64,000 nt of DNA, taken from positions 124,001 to 188,000 of the forward strand of contig NZ_WJIE01000003.1 in the NCBI RefSeq assembly GCF_009649845.1, given 5' to 3'. A program made the position numbers and the translations under genes. Position 1 is the first letter of the stretch, and each line of letters opens with the position of its first letter. The notes below the pieces were generated by a model that saw only the letters and a list, made by a program, of their open reading frames with translations, did no database searches and was not told where the DNA came from. Shown one piece after another: positions 18,401-26,476 of this stretch. The DNA comes from Polyangium spumosum (GTDB lineage: Bacteria > Myxococcota_A > Polyangia > Polyangiales > Polyangiaceae).

Positions 18401-20310
18401 GCTACGTCCTCGCGCACCACGCCGTCGAGAACGGCGATCCCGCCTCACACGCCTTCGCGCGCCTCGCGCCTGCCGTGGGTTGGCTCGCCGTCGCCCGCGC
18501 CGACAACGCCGCGGGCACCGCCCTCGTCGACGTCCGCGGGGGCCGCGCCCCTTCGCTCGGCATGAAGGTCCGCCGCGCCCTGCTCGACGCCCCCGACGAC
18601 GCCCTCCTGCTCGCCGAAGGCCAGCACGTCGAGCTCCGCGTCCGCCGGAACAAGCCCACGAACCTCGGCATCACGACCCACTGCCTCGCCCTCGAAGACG
18701 ACCCCGCCTGCCAGCTCACGGTCGAGATCGACGGTAAACCCACGCCTTGTGGAAACAATCCCACATCTACCCACACGGCATGCACCCTCTCCCTCCCGCG
18801 GGGCCGGCACCGCGTCGAGATCCGCGCCCCGCGTGGCCGAAATGTCCTCGGCTCCGCTCGGTTCGAGGGGGACGGCGGCTTCTCCGTGCAGGCCCGCGTC
18901 GTCTCCGAGTGGTTCGAGATCGACCCCGAGCGCCCCCTCGAGCTCACCTTCGCCGCCCCCACCGTCGTCCGCCTCCAGGCCCGCGGCCCCGCCGGCGAAC
19001 CTCGCACCCTCGGCTGGTCCATCGACCCGCACGTCGACCTCCCCAGCACCACCTCCCGCGGCGAGCTCACCCTCGATCCCGCCGCCGATCCGGCCGCGCA
19101 CCTCGTCGGTGGTGACCCGAACACCCTCCTCCCGCTCGGCCAGGAGCTCGAAAAACGTTTCCCCGTCCTGCCCGACGGCCCCCACACCCTCCACGTCACC
19201 TCCCCCGGCGGCCGCGCCCTCGTCCGCGTCCAGCTCGCCGTCCCCGTCGGCTTGCCCAAACCTCGCCGCGTCCCGCCCGTTCCGGCCCTCCGCCCCTCGC
19301 CCACCGGCGCCCCCGAGCCACCCCTCCGCGTCGCCCCCGACATCGTCTCCGACGCCGATCCCGGCCGGGCCCTCCTCTCCGCTTACGCCCGCCTCGTCGA
19401 CCTCGACGTCGGCGACGAGGACAGGCTCACCGGCGCGCGCCTCCTCGAGGTCGGCGTCGCCCTGCGCCGCGAGCTCGAATCCATCCACGCCTGGACCCAG
19501 GGCTCCTTCTTCGCCCGCGCCCGCTTCGGCGCCCCGAGCTTTGGCCTCGCCGGCTCCTTCGACCTCGCCCCGAACGGCTTCGTCCCCGGCCTCTTCGTCC
19601 GCGGCCGCGTCGTCGCCCAGCCGGTGGACACCTTCGGCCTCGGCGCCCGCGGCCTCGCCGGTGTCCTCTGGTCGGTCCCCCTCGCCGACTCCGTCTCCCT
19701 CGTCCCCTGGGGCGGCGCCGCCCTCATCCTCACCGACCCCACCCTCGCCGGCCGCGACGACGCCGACCGCGAGGTCTGGACCCGTTATTCCAGCACCCAC
19801 CCCACCTACGGCGTCGTGGGCCTCCGCGCCCTCTTCCGCCCGGCCGTCGACGCCCTCGCGAGCCTCGGCGTCTCCACCCGCACCACCCCCGACTTCGCCG
19901 GCATCGACCGCGCCGACCTCGAAGCCCAGCTCCACCTCCTCCCGGGCCGTGGCCTCTCGCCCTGGATCACCCTCGGCGCCTTCACCAGCTACCGGCCGGC
20001 CGGCTACGACCGCGCCGAATCCTTCCTTCGCAGCGGCGCGAGCGCCCAGCTCACGTTCTGGACGTGGCTCACCCGCGGCCATCGCCTCAGCGCGGGCGCC
20101 GAGGGTCGGGTCTTGCTCGACGTCCCCCGCGAAGCCTCGCCCTTCCGACTTTCCGGAGGTATCTTCGTGGGATACGACCTCGCGGGTGGCAGGGGCCTTC
20201 GTGACCTGCCGCCGCGGGAGGCACCGTTCCGCGCTCGGCTCGAAGAAGGCAGCGGCCGCGTCGACAGGCGCCGCACCTCCTCCGAGCCGACCTGGGGCAC
20301 GCCGCCTTGA
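15460..20310 (+). CDS. Giant exported protein with repeat-rich periplasmic part and probable outer-membrane beta-barrel C-terminus
   Basis: A 1616-residue protein with a clear signal peptide (NVRSALAAALGLALGLA, ending ARAAEP). The ATG overlaps the upstream TGA. The long middle part contains helical TPR-like stretches (about residues 395-460 and 900-990) between beta-rich segments. The last ~280 residues (from about 1335) look like amphipathic beta-strands alternating with Asp/Gly/Pro turns (for example GSFDLAPNGFVPGLFVRGRV, TFGLGARGLAGVLWSV and LSAGAEGRVLLDV), as in an outer-membrane barrel. Such a TPR-plus-barrel arrangement is used by polysaccharide exporters like PgaA and BcsC, so export of the polymer across the outer membrane is a reasonable inference. 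No named family was recognised. The coding strand is unusually C-rich, giving long open antisense frames that I regard as artefacts. Confidence 0.75.
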   Translation: MNVRSALAAALGLALGLAPRAARAAEPSLDPPGWVAPSRARVAPFSLETPTRGSAAEVDPSAPISLAKGSVLLLPIEPGDRVRLEGPVAAVGLGTGVRDVPDVVTWLPLPKTIPPRAPSGPETRVVDVPMWTGARFLVVRTDKPASITASMGSLLRSSLAWHRLDEDVTRWLRDPSAPRPETTIPEAASILRWLFAAKSALEAAPPDSTRDWLTVRWLESSLLVRPLVEPWFVRRPVSLEGGRDAREAADHLSADPDASPWRLVLASRGALAARANRIVVDAPASDVVRLSIQARGIGAARAVVRAGDLIVRELSWDVATRTADAERWTATQTIRVPLPVDHRRVSVEALEGEIAVAATAFRKRADVLDVVPRARDREARLDALTDGAKEPAAAAALRLAAAADRSGRAVDAQAARKRAQANDVPPALRAFLLAESVNWATTPGEAREAAERATDLARALPAGAVGPVLRAVLERLAASHRDPLPPPRPWERPLPEATHEDDRAALDALRAMLTPPEDGRRPAAAPLAERYAWLHGDLPGAADRARRTWIREAPWDTLDPPSGSVVWNDISVPFDTFGSARCALVGTRGLRWTVLREGRADIDVLPPPAPATHTRLLVISSQTDPAAETSLRIDGVAAAVHTGAGLGTGLAVTPGRHAFERPLGAVPLFARIPRDGSAPCDTLRELTRWVRLKGDARFRIPDPGRATVARVVAHAAESGARKPRRLHIRVGDRVYEAWVDAGATGAIEVPVPADVGELQVETEEEALLRVSARLHPRRPPEPRVPAAARETSPEAIALLLARVRDATRALEKAPPAQQDELRKQRAEALESLGYSTLAALDRKGEIPLEAVEEPDAQGPAQALRLPAESPAVVPLGLIPRIPPLPLPKDLDPLTRARRAEAADDTAAALKALLEGNARASTHADGLLYAVLAERTGAGWIAAEIFERIGFVHGSGPALARAASLSADRAADDGDRARALRSYVLAHHAVENGDPASHAFARLAPAVGWLAVARADNAAGTALVDVRGGRAPSLGMKVRRALLDAPDDALLLAEGQHVELRVRRNKPTNLGITTHCLALEDDPACQLTVEIDGKPTPCGNNPTSTHTACTLSLPRGRHRVEIRAPRGRNVLGSARFEGDGGFSVQARVVSEWFEIDPERPLELTFAAPTVVRLQARGPAGEPRTLGWSIDPHVDLPSTTSRGELTLDPAADPAAHLVGGDPNTLLPLGQELEKRFPVLPDGPHTLHVTSPGGRALVRVQLAVPVGLPKPRRVPPVPALRPSPTGAPEPPLRVAPDIVSDADPGRALLSAYARLVDLDVGDEDRLTGARLLEVGVALRRELESIHAWTQGSFFARARFGAPSFGLAGSFDLAPNGFVPGLFVRGRVVAQPVDTFGLGARGLAGVLWSVPLADSVSLVPWGGAALILTDPTLAGRDDADREVWTRYSSTHPTYGVVGLRALFRPAVDALASLGVSTRTTPDFAGIDRADLEAQLHLLPGRGLSPWITLGAFTSYRPAGYDRAESFLRSGASAQLTFWTWLTRGHRLSAGAEGRVLLDVPREASPFRLSGGIFVGYDLAGGRGLRDLPPREAPFRARLEEGSGRVDRRRTSSEPTWGTPP

Positions 20311-23300
20311 GCCTGAAGTACCCCCTCGCTCCCGCGCTCATCAAACGTAGATCCCGCCACGCCGACGGGCGGGACGCGCTCGCGGTCGAGCTCTTCCAGA
20401 GCATCTCGCCCCTCATGGCGAAGCTGCGTGTCCCCACCGTCTCGCACCTCGCCGAGAACATCGCCGCCGAGCTCGGCCCTGGCCCGCACCCTCCGGGCAT
20501 CCTCATCGCCTCCCTCGTCCGCGCCGCCGACGTCGCCGTCGGCGAGCTCGACCGCCTCAACGGCGAGGGCGCCTCGCTCATGGTCGCCTACCAGGGCGCC
20601 TCCACGCCCGAGGACAAACGCCAGATCCTCATCGCCCACCTCCGCGCCTCGGCCAGGAGCCGCCTCGACGCCCGCCGCGACATCCAGGCCACGAAGCGCT
20701 GGCTCGACATGGAGGCCGTCCAGGAGCGCTTCGCCGCCCGCATCGCCGACCAGGTCGACGCCGTCGAGGTCGCCTACGAGGCGACGATCACCCAGGCCCG
20801 ATCCCTCTCCGAAAACGACGCGTTTCGCCTCCTCTCGGGCGGCGGCGTGCTCGAGTTCGCCATGTCGCACGCCTCGGCCGGGCGCCCTCAGCCCGTCCGG
20901 GTCGCGGCATTACGTGTCCTCTCGGCCCTGCTCGCGCGCCTCGCCCCTTCGCAGCGCCTCGGCCGCTTCGGCGTCGAGCGGGCGCGCCAGGTCCTCGCGT
21001 GGGCGCGTGGTGTCGACGCCATGCGCTGGGCGCAGGTCGCTTCGCTCGAGATCGCCGCCCTCGTCTTCCCTGACGGCGTCCGCGGCGTCATCTCCGAGCG
21101 CCTCCGCATTCGCTCCGGCAAGGACGGCCCCATCATCCGCCGCAATGCCTTGCGGATCCTCGCTACCCTCGGCGACGACCGCGCCCGCCTCGACACCGCC
21201 CTCATCGCGAAGGACGACCCGAGCGAACACGTCCGCCAGGAGCTCGCTCGCTTCCTCGGACAAACCCGCGTCGAAGGTGGGCTCGAAGAGCTCGTCAAGA
21301 TCGTCACCGAGGACAAATCGCCCCGCGTCCGCGGCCTCGGCATGCGCGTGCTCACGAAGCGCGCGGGCGGCTTCGCCTGCGAGGGCCCGCGCGCCGCGAA
21401 CGAGCCTCCCGCCGAGAATGGTGATCCTGCCGCGGCCGAGGCCCTGCTCGGCGTCATCCAGCGCGCCCTCACGAAACCCGAAGACTCGCTCCCCGTGCGG
21501 GTCGCGCTCGAATCGGTCAAGCTCGTCGCTGCGGGCGAAACGCCGATCCTCCGCCGGTCCCATTTCGCCGAGGCCCTCGCCGCGCTCGCCAACAATGAAA
21601 AGGCCGGCGCGGAGCTCACCGAGGGCGCGGCGGCCACGCTCCGCTGGCTCGAGGTCGCGGCCGACCCCGAGCTCGTGGCCCTCGCGCAGCGGTTCAAGGA
21701 CAAACTCGAAAAGATCAAAGAGGGCCGCTCCGCTCGATTCGACGTCCCGCCGAACACCCCGACGCGTGACCTCGAGCGCGCCCTCGCCGTCGCCGCCCGC
21801 GGCGACATGACCGTCTCCCTGCAGAAGCTCGGCCCCGGCAGATACACCCTCTGGCGCGGCGAGCCCCGGCGCTGGCGATTCTGGCGTTTCTTGAACGAGC
21901 TCAAGACGCCCATGCCGGACAAACGCAAAGGTTACCCCCACACCCAGGGCCGCGTCTGGCAGGGCGAGATCGTCGTCCCGCCGTATGGCATGGCCGAGGT
22001 GACGCCCACCCGCGTCCCCGGCGAGCGCCAGCTCTGCCCGCCCGTCGCCGGCTGGGGCCCCTTCTTGCCGCGCGTCGACGAGTTGCTCGCGGTCTGCTCC
22101 ATCTCGGGCAAACCCTTGCGCATGATCACGCCCGTCGGCACCGTCCTTCTCCGCGGCCCGGCCACGCTGAAGGAGCGCATGCGGGTCCGCTGGAGGCTCT
22201 CGCTCGAATATCCTCAGCTCGCCCTCGTCCGCCAGCGCTCCCTCTCGGCCAGCGAGCCGCGCGAGAAAAAGCTCTTCTGGCAAAAGGCCCAGGAGCTCGG
22301 GTTTTCCCTCGACGTCGTCGACACCGAGGGTGAGGTCGAGAATGCCCGCTTCCAGCTCGTCCCCCACCTCCCGCGTAATTTCTACGCCCCGCTCCCCTTC
22401 GCGCTCCCGCCGCTCGCCGAGCACGTCCTCTCGTTCTTGCTCTCGCCCTCGGGCAACACCCCGGCGCACCTCGCCGTCGTCGTGTGGAGCCTCTTTTCGT
22501 ACCTCATGCTCCGCACGGCCGTCATCATGCGTGGCATCGAGAAGGCGCGCGCCGCCATTCCGCTCTCGATCGGCGGCTGGGGCACCCGCGGCAAATCCGG
22601 CTCCGAGCGATTGAAGGCCGCGCTCTTCCACGCCATGCGGTACGACGTCGTCGTGAAGACCACCGGCTGCGAGGCCATGTTCATTCACGCGATGCGGGAC
22701 CTGCCGGCCGGCGAGATCTTCATCTATCGCCCCTACGACAAGGCCACGATCTGGGAGCAGCGGAACGTCCTCTTCACCGGGAAGAACCTCCATTGCCAGG
22801 TCTTCCTCTGGGAGTGCATGGCGCTCCAGCCGCGCTTCGTCGAGACGCTCTGCAACGAATGGATGCAGGACCCGATCACCACGCTCACGAACGCCTACCC
22901 CGACCACGAGGACATCCAGGGCCCCGGCGGCGAGGACGTCGCGCGCGTCATCTCCTGCTTCATGCCTCAGGACGGCGTCACCTTCACCTCCGAAGAGCAG
23001 ATGTTCCCGCTCTTCCTCGACAACGCGCGCCGCAAGAAGACGAAGCTCGTCCACGTCGCGCCCATCGAGGCGGACCTCATCCCCGTCGACCTCCTCCAGC
23101 GCCTCCCGTACCAGGAGCACCCGCGCAACGTCGCGCTCGTCCTCGAGCTCGCCGATTATTTCCAGATCGACCGTGAAAAGGCGCTCGTCGAGATCGCCGA
23201 CCACGTCATCCTCGACCTCGGCGTCTTGAAGACGTATCCCACGGTCGAATACCGCGGCCGCAAGCTCACCTTCTCCAATGGGATGAGCGCCAACGAGCGC

Positions 23301-24674
23301 GCCGGCTTCCTCTCCAACTGGACCCGCCTCGCCTACGACAAACACAACCCCGACGAGACGCCCGACCGGGCCACCTGCGCCGTCGTCAACAACCGCGCCG
23401 ACCGCGTCGCCCGCTCCCGCGTCTTCGCGCAGATCTTCGTCGACGACGCCGGCTGCGACCACATCGTCCTCATCAACACGAACCTCGGCGGCATGATGCA
23501 GTTCATCACCGAGGCCCTCGATAGCTGGCTCGGCGGCACCCGCATCACGGCCGACGCCGACAAGGAAAAGGCCCTCGTCAAGTTCGACGAATACCTCCGC
23601 CGCACCGGCACGCGCGCGGCAGGCGAGGCCCTCGAAGAGACGCTCCTCATCATGCTCAAGGCCCTGCCGATGGAGGACGAGGACGCCCGCAAGATCGTCG
23701 AGGACGCCCGCCCGCTCTTCTCGGCCACGCCCGAGGAGCTCGGCGGCGCGATCGAAAAAGCCTTGTCCGGAAAAACGCCACCCGAGGGCAAGGACGACAT
23801 CCGCCCCGACATCGTCACGCACACGATCCGCTACGCCAAGCGCACGAAGCTCCGCGACGACGCGAAGAAGCGCGTCTCGGGCGCGCTCGACCAGAAGGCG
23901 TGGGCCGAGGCGGACACGATCTTCCGCACCGCCTACCGCGAGCTCTTCCTCGAGCGCGTCTGCGTCCTCTGGAACGCCGGCTCCACGGGGGATCAGGTCA
24001 TCGATTTCATGGTGAAGCAGATCCCGCCCGGGATGGACGTGCGCATCATGGGCACGCAGAACATCAAGGGCACGGGCCTCGATTTCGTGTATCGCTGGCT
24101 CTCGATGGATCGCGTGCGTCATAACATCGAGAAGATGGAGACCACGCCGAGCGCGCGCGCCGAGGTGCTCACGTTCTTCATGTCGTACAACGATTTCAGC
24201 CTGATCGATTGCCGCGAGGCCCTCGACGCGGTCAAGCGCGCGAAGACGAGCGACGACCCCGACTGGCAGAAACACGCCAACCTGATCAACGCCGCCCTCG
24301 AGCGCTTATCGAACCTCGAGCGGGACAAGGTGACGAAGCTCCAGGCGACGGGCAAGGCGGGCCTCGGGCAACGCGTGCTCAACAAGGTCGAGCAGCTCTT
24401 CGACCACCTCGACTCGGTCCGCCGCACGAACACCGCGAAGACCGTGATGGACGACCTCTACGCCGCCCGCGTCGGCCACGGCCAGGCCGCCATTTTGCTG
24501 CGCGACGTCACGGGCCGCTCGAAGGGCGGCTGGCTCTACAAGGATTTGAAGAAATGGCTCGCCAAGCAGGAGGAGCGATTCCCCTGGCTCAAGGGCAAAG
24601 GCGATGAGGAGCCGAAGAAGGACGACAAGAAGGGCGACGCCCCGCCGGCCGGCGACCCCGCGCCGGCCGGCTGA
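20307..24674 (+). CDS. capB: Giant CapB/PgsB-type poly-gamma-glutamate synthetase-like ligase with HEAT-like N-terminus
   Basis: A 1455-residue Mur-ligase-superfamily protein. Residues about 190-480 form HEAT-like helical repeats. A membrane segment (about 722-742) then leads into a CapB/PgsB catalytic domain in the canonical order: P-loop GGWGTRGKS (756-764), KTTGCEA (784-790), ECMALQP (836-842), YPDHEDIQGP (about 872-881), NNRADRV (1028-1034) and, after a long helical insertion, MGTQNIKGTG (1248-1257). PgsB of Bacillus has the equivalents GIRGKS, KTTGTDA, SECMAVNP, EDHMDVMGP, NCRADRV and YGVGNIHG in about 390 aa, so this is a roughly fourfold enlarged version. It would activate a gamma-carboxylate with ATP and add an amino acid to a growing chain at the inner membrane. 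The start is a TTG overlapping the previous TGA; an in-frame ATG lies at 20415. The Lys/Asp/Pro-rich tail is probably disordered. Confidence 0.85.
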   Translation: MSLKYPLAPALIKRRSRHADGRDALAVELFQSISPLMAKLRVPTVSHLAENIAAELGPGPHPPGILIASLVRAADVAVGELDRLNGEGASLMVAYQGASTPEDKRQILIAHLRASARSRLDARRDIQATKRWLDMEAVQERFAARIADQVDAVEVAYEATITQARSLSENDAFRLLSGGGVLEFAMSHASAGRPQPVRVAALRVLSALLARLAPSQRLGRFGVERARQVLAWARGVDAMRWAQVASLEIAALVFPDGVRGVISERLRIRSGKDGPIIRRNALRILATLGDDRARLDTALIAKDDPSEHVRQELARFLGQTRVEGGLEELVKIVTEDKSPRVRGLGMRVLTKRAGGFACEGPRAANEPPAENGDPAAAEALLGVIQRALTKPEDSLPVRVALESVKLVAAGETPILRRSHFAEALAALANNEKAGAELTEGAAATLRWLEVAADPELVALAQRFKDKLEKIKEGRSARFDVPPNTPTRDLERALAVAARGDMTVSLQKLGPGRYTLWRGEPRRWRFWRFLNELKTPMPDKRKGYPHTQGRVWQGEIVVPPYGMAEVTPTRVPGERQLCPPVAGWGPFLPRVDELLAVCSISGKPLRMITPVGTVLLRGPATLKERMRVRWRLSLEYPQLALVRQRSLSASEPREKKLFWQKAQELGFSLDVVDTEGEVENARFQLVPHLPRNFYAPLPFALPPLAEHVLSFLLSPSGNTPAHLAVVVWSLFSYLMLRTAVIMRGIEKARAAIPLSIGGWGTRGKSGSERLKAALFHAMRYDVVVKTTGCEAMFIHAMRDLPAGEIFIYRPYDKATIWEQRNVLFTGKNLHCQVFLWECMALQPRFVETLCNEWMQDPITTLTNAYPDHEDIQGPGGEDVARVISCFMPQDGVTFTSEEQMFPLFLDNARRKKTKLVHVAPIEADLIPVDLLQRLPYQEHPRNVALVLELADYFQIDREKALVEIADHVILDLGVLKTYPTVEYRGRKLTFSNGMSANERAGFLSNWTRLAYDKHNPDETPDRATCAVVNNRADRVARSRVFAQIFVDDAGCDHIVLINTNLGGMMQFITEALDSWLGGTRITADADKEKALVKFDEYLRRTGTRAAGEALEETLLIMLKALPMEDEDARKIVEDARPLFSATPEELGGAIEKALSGKTPPEGKDDIRPDIVTHTIRYAKRTKLRDDAKKRVSGALDQKAWAEADTIFRTAYRELFLERVCVLWNAGSTGDQVIDFMVKQIPPGMDVRIMGTQNIKGTGLDFVYRWLSMDRVRHNIEKMETTPSARAEVLTFFMSYNDFSLIDCREALDAVKRAKTSDDPDWQKHANLINAALERLSNLERDKVTKLQATGKAGLGQRVLNKVEQLFDHLDSVRRTNTAKTVMDDLYAARVGHGQAAILLRDVTGRSKGGWLYKDLKKWLAKQEERFPWLKGKGDEEPKKDDKKGDAPPAGDPAPAG

Positions 24675-24683
24675 ATGCCATTC

Positions 24684-26441
24684 TCATCGCCGATAGAACG
24701 CGCGGTGCCACGCGTGCAGCACGAACAACGAGAACAGCTTCTCCTGCGCTGCGCGATCGCCGCCGCGGGCGCGCTCGCGCAGCGCCTGAACCGGCTCCGG
24801 CCTCACCAGGCCCGCCTCGGCGACGGCGTCGCGGCCGAGCAGCGCGTCGCTGTCGCGGTGATTCGTGAACCAGGTATCCGGCGCGTGGAAGGGAGCCTTT
24901 CGCGCGTCGAGGACGACCGACGGCAAATGGTCACGCATCGCGTGGCGCAGGAGATACTTGTTGAACGTGGGGCCCGTGCGGAACACGTGCGGGATGCGGG
25001 CGGCGAACTCCATCACCTTGTGTTCCATGAACGGCGCGCGCGCCTCGATGCTCTGCGCCATGCTCGTGCGGTCGAGCCGCAAATTGATGCGGTCCGGCAG
25101 CCGCATCCGGGTCTCGATGAGGAGCATCTGCGAGAGCGGGTCGAGCTCCTGCGCTTCCCGTTCGAGCTCGCTGAAGCGTGAATCGGAGACACTCTCGCCG
25201 AGCAGCGCCTCTCGCTCCGCGCGCGAGGGGAAGACGAACTCCTCGTGCAGCAGGTACCTCTCGAGCGGGCTGAGGTCCTTGGCGGCCGGATCGCGGGTCG
25301 CCACGGCGAACTTCCGGTACCCGGCGAACAGCTCGTCGCTCCCCTCGCCCGACAGCACCGTCGTGATGTTTGCCCGGGCCACGGCGCCAAAGACGCAGGC
25401 CGTCGGGAGCAATGCGTCCGTCGAGACCGGCTCCTCGACCGAATACAGAATATCGTCGAGCGACATCGAGTCGTCGCGGTCCAGGTGAATGACGCGGTGC
25501 TCGGCCTGGTAGCGGCTGGCCACCTCTCCTGCGGCCTCCGATTCGTCGATCGCGGCGCCTCGGAATCCTATGGTGAACGCTTGCACCTTCCGGTCTCGAA
25601 GCGCGCTCGCGCCCAGCGCGAAGACGCTGGCCGAATCGACGCCGCCGCTGAGGAGGAACCCCATCGGGACCTCGCTCTCCAGGCGGGCCTGCACGGCATT
25701 TTGCAGGGTGTGCCGGAGCTCCTCCTCCCATTTCCCGAGCTGGGAGGGCGACGACGTCTTCCGGTCGTCGTGCTCGAAGCGCAGCTTCCAGTACGGGATC
25801 GTGCGCGGGGCGGTGTCGGGCTGCACGACGAGCACCGAGCCTGCCGGGAGCTTGTTCACGCCGTCGAGGATCGTGAGCGGCGCGGGGACGTAGCCGAAGC
25901 GCAGGTAATCGGACACGGCCTCCCGGCACACGGCGGGCTTTCGATCGTGCAGGAGGGGCTTCATCTCGGAGGCGAAATGGAGCACGCCGTCGCTCCACCG
26001 GTAAAAGAGCGGCTTCAGCCCGGGCCGATCGCGACCGAGGATCAGGCGGCGCTTCGCTCGATCGTAGAGCGCGAAGGCGAACATGCCGCTGAGCTCGTTG
26101 ACGAACTCGATCCCCCGCTCCTCGTAGAGGTGAATGAGGACCTCTCCGTCGACGCGGGTGCGGAACCGGTGGCGCGCCTTCAGCGTCTCGCGCAGCGCGT
26201 GATGATTGTAGATCTCGCCATTGACGACGACGACGATCTGCTCATCCTCGCTGTAGAGCGGCTGACCGCCGCCGACGAGATCCAGGATGGCCAGCCGGCG
26301 GAACCCGAGGATCGCGTGATCGTCGACGTACCAGCCCTGCGCGTCCGGGCCGCGGTGGCGCATGCGCTCGAGGCTATTTGCTGGAATGGGCGGCGTGGCG
26401 AAAGGCTGATCGACGGAGAATGCTCCGAGAATTCCGCACAT
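24684..26441 (-). CDS. asnB: Asparagine synthetase (glutamine-hydrolysing)
   Basis: A 585-residue cytoplasmic amidotransferase. The Ntn glutaminase domain begins MCGILGAF with nucleophile Cys2 and shows RHRGPDAQG and NGEIYNH. The synthetase domain holds the ATP-pyrophosphatase loop SGGVDS (265-270) and the downstream GEGSDELFAGY block. All catalytic parts are present, so it should transfer ammonia from glutamine to an AMP-activated carboxylate, aspartate in the standard enzyme. GGAG sits 5 nt before the ATG. It lies 35 bp downstream of a KamA-family aminomutase on the same strand and is probably co-transcribed. That raises the alternative that it amidates an unusual substrate such as a beta-amino acid, as AsnB-like enzymes do in osmolyte and natural-product pathways. 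It converges on the capB-like gene, with only 9 bp between the stops. Confidence 0.93.
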   Translation of the reverse strand: MCGILGAFSVDQPFATPPIPANSLERMRHRGPDAQGWYVDDHAILGFRRLAILDLVGGGQPLYSEDEQIVVVVNGEIYNHHALRETLKARHRFRTRVDGEVLIHLYEERGIEFVNELSGMFAFALYDRAKRRLILGRDRPGLKPLFYRWSDGVLHFASEMKPLLHDRKPAVCREAVSDYLRFGYVPAPLTILDGVNKLPAGSVLVVQPDTAPRTIPYWKLRFEHDDRKTSSPSQLGKWEEELRHTLQNAVQARLESEVPMGFLLSGGVDSASVFALGASALRDRKVQAFTIGFRGAAIDESEAAGEVASRYQAEHRVIHLDRDDSMSLDDILYSVEEPVSTDALLPTACVFGAVARANITTVLSGEGSDELFAGYRKFAVATRDPAAKDLSPLERYLLHEEFVFPSRAEREALLGESVSDSRFSELEREAQELDPLSQMLLIETRMRLPDRINLRLDRTSMAQSIEARAPFMEHKVMEFAARIPHVFRTGPTFNKYLLRHAMRDHLPSVVLDARKAPFHAPDTWFTNHRDSDALLGRDAVAEAGLVRPEPVQALRERARGGDRAAQEKLFSLFVLHAWHRAFYRR

Positions 26442-26476
26442 GACTACTCCTCACGGACGGGGGCGCTGGGCCCTCC

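Noticed and set aside
15265-20082. Long minus-strand frames (15265-18420 and 18445-20082)
   Set aside because: Gly/Glu/Arg-rich mirror of the C-rich coding strand of the exporter-like gene, which has the signal peptide and the coupled start.
20910-24275. 1121-codon open frame on the minus strand
   Set aside because: Antisense to the CapB-like gene, whose motifs are clear; low-complexity composition.
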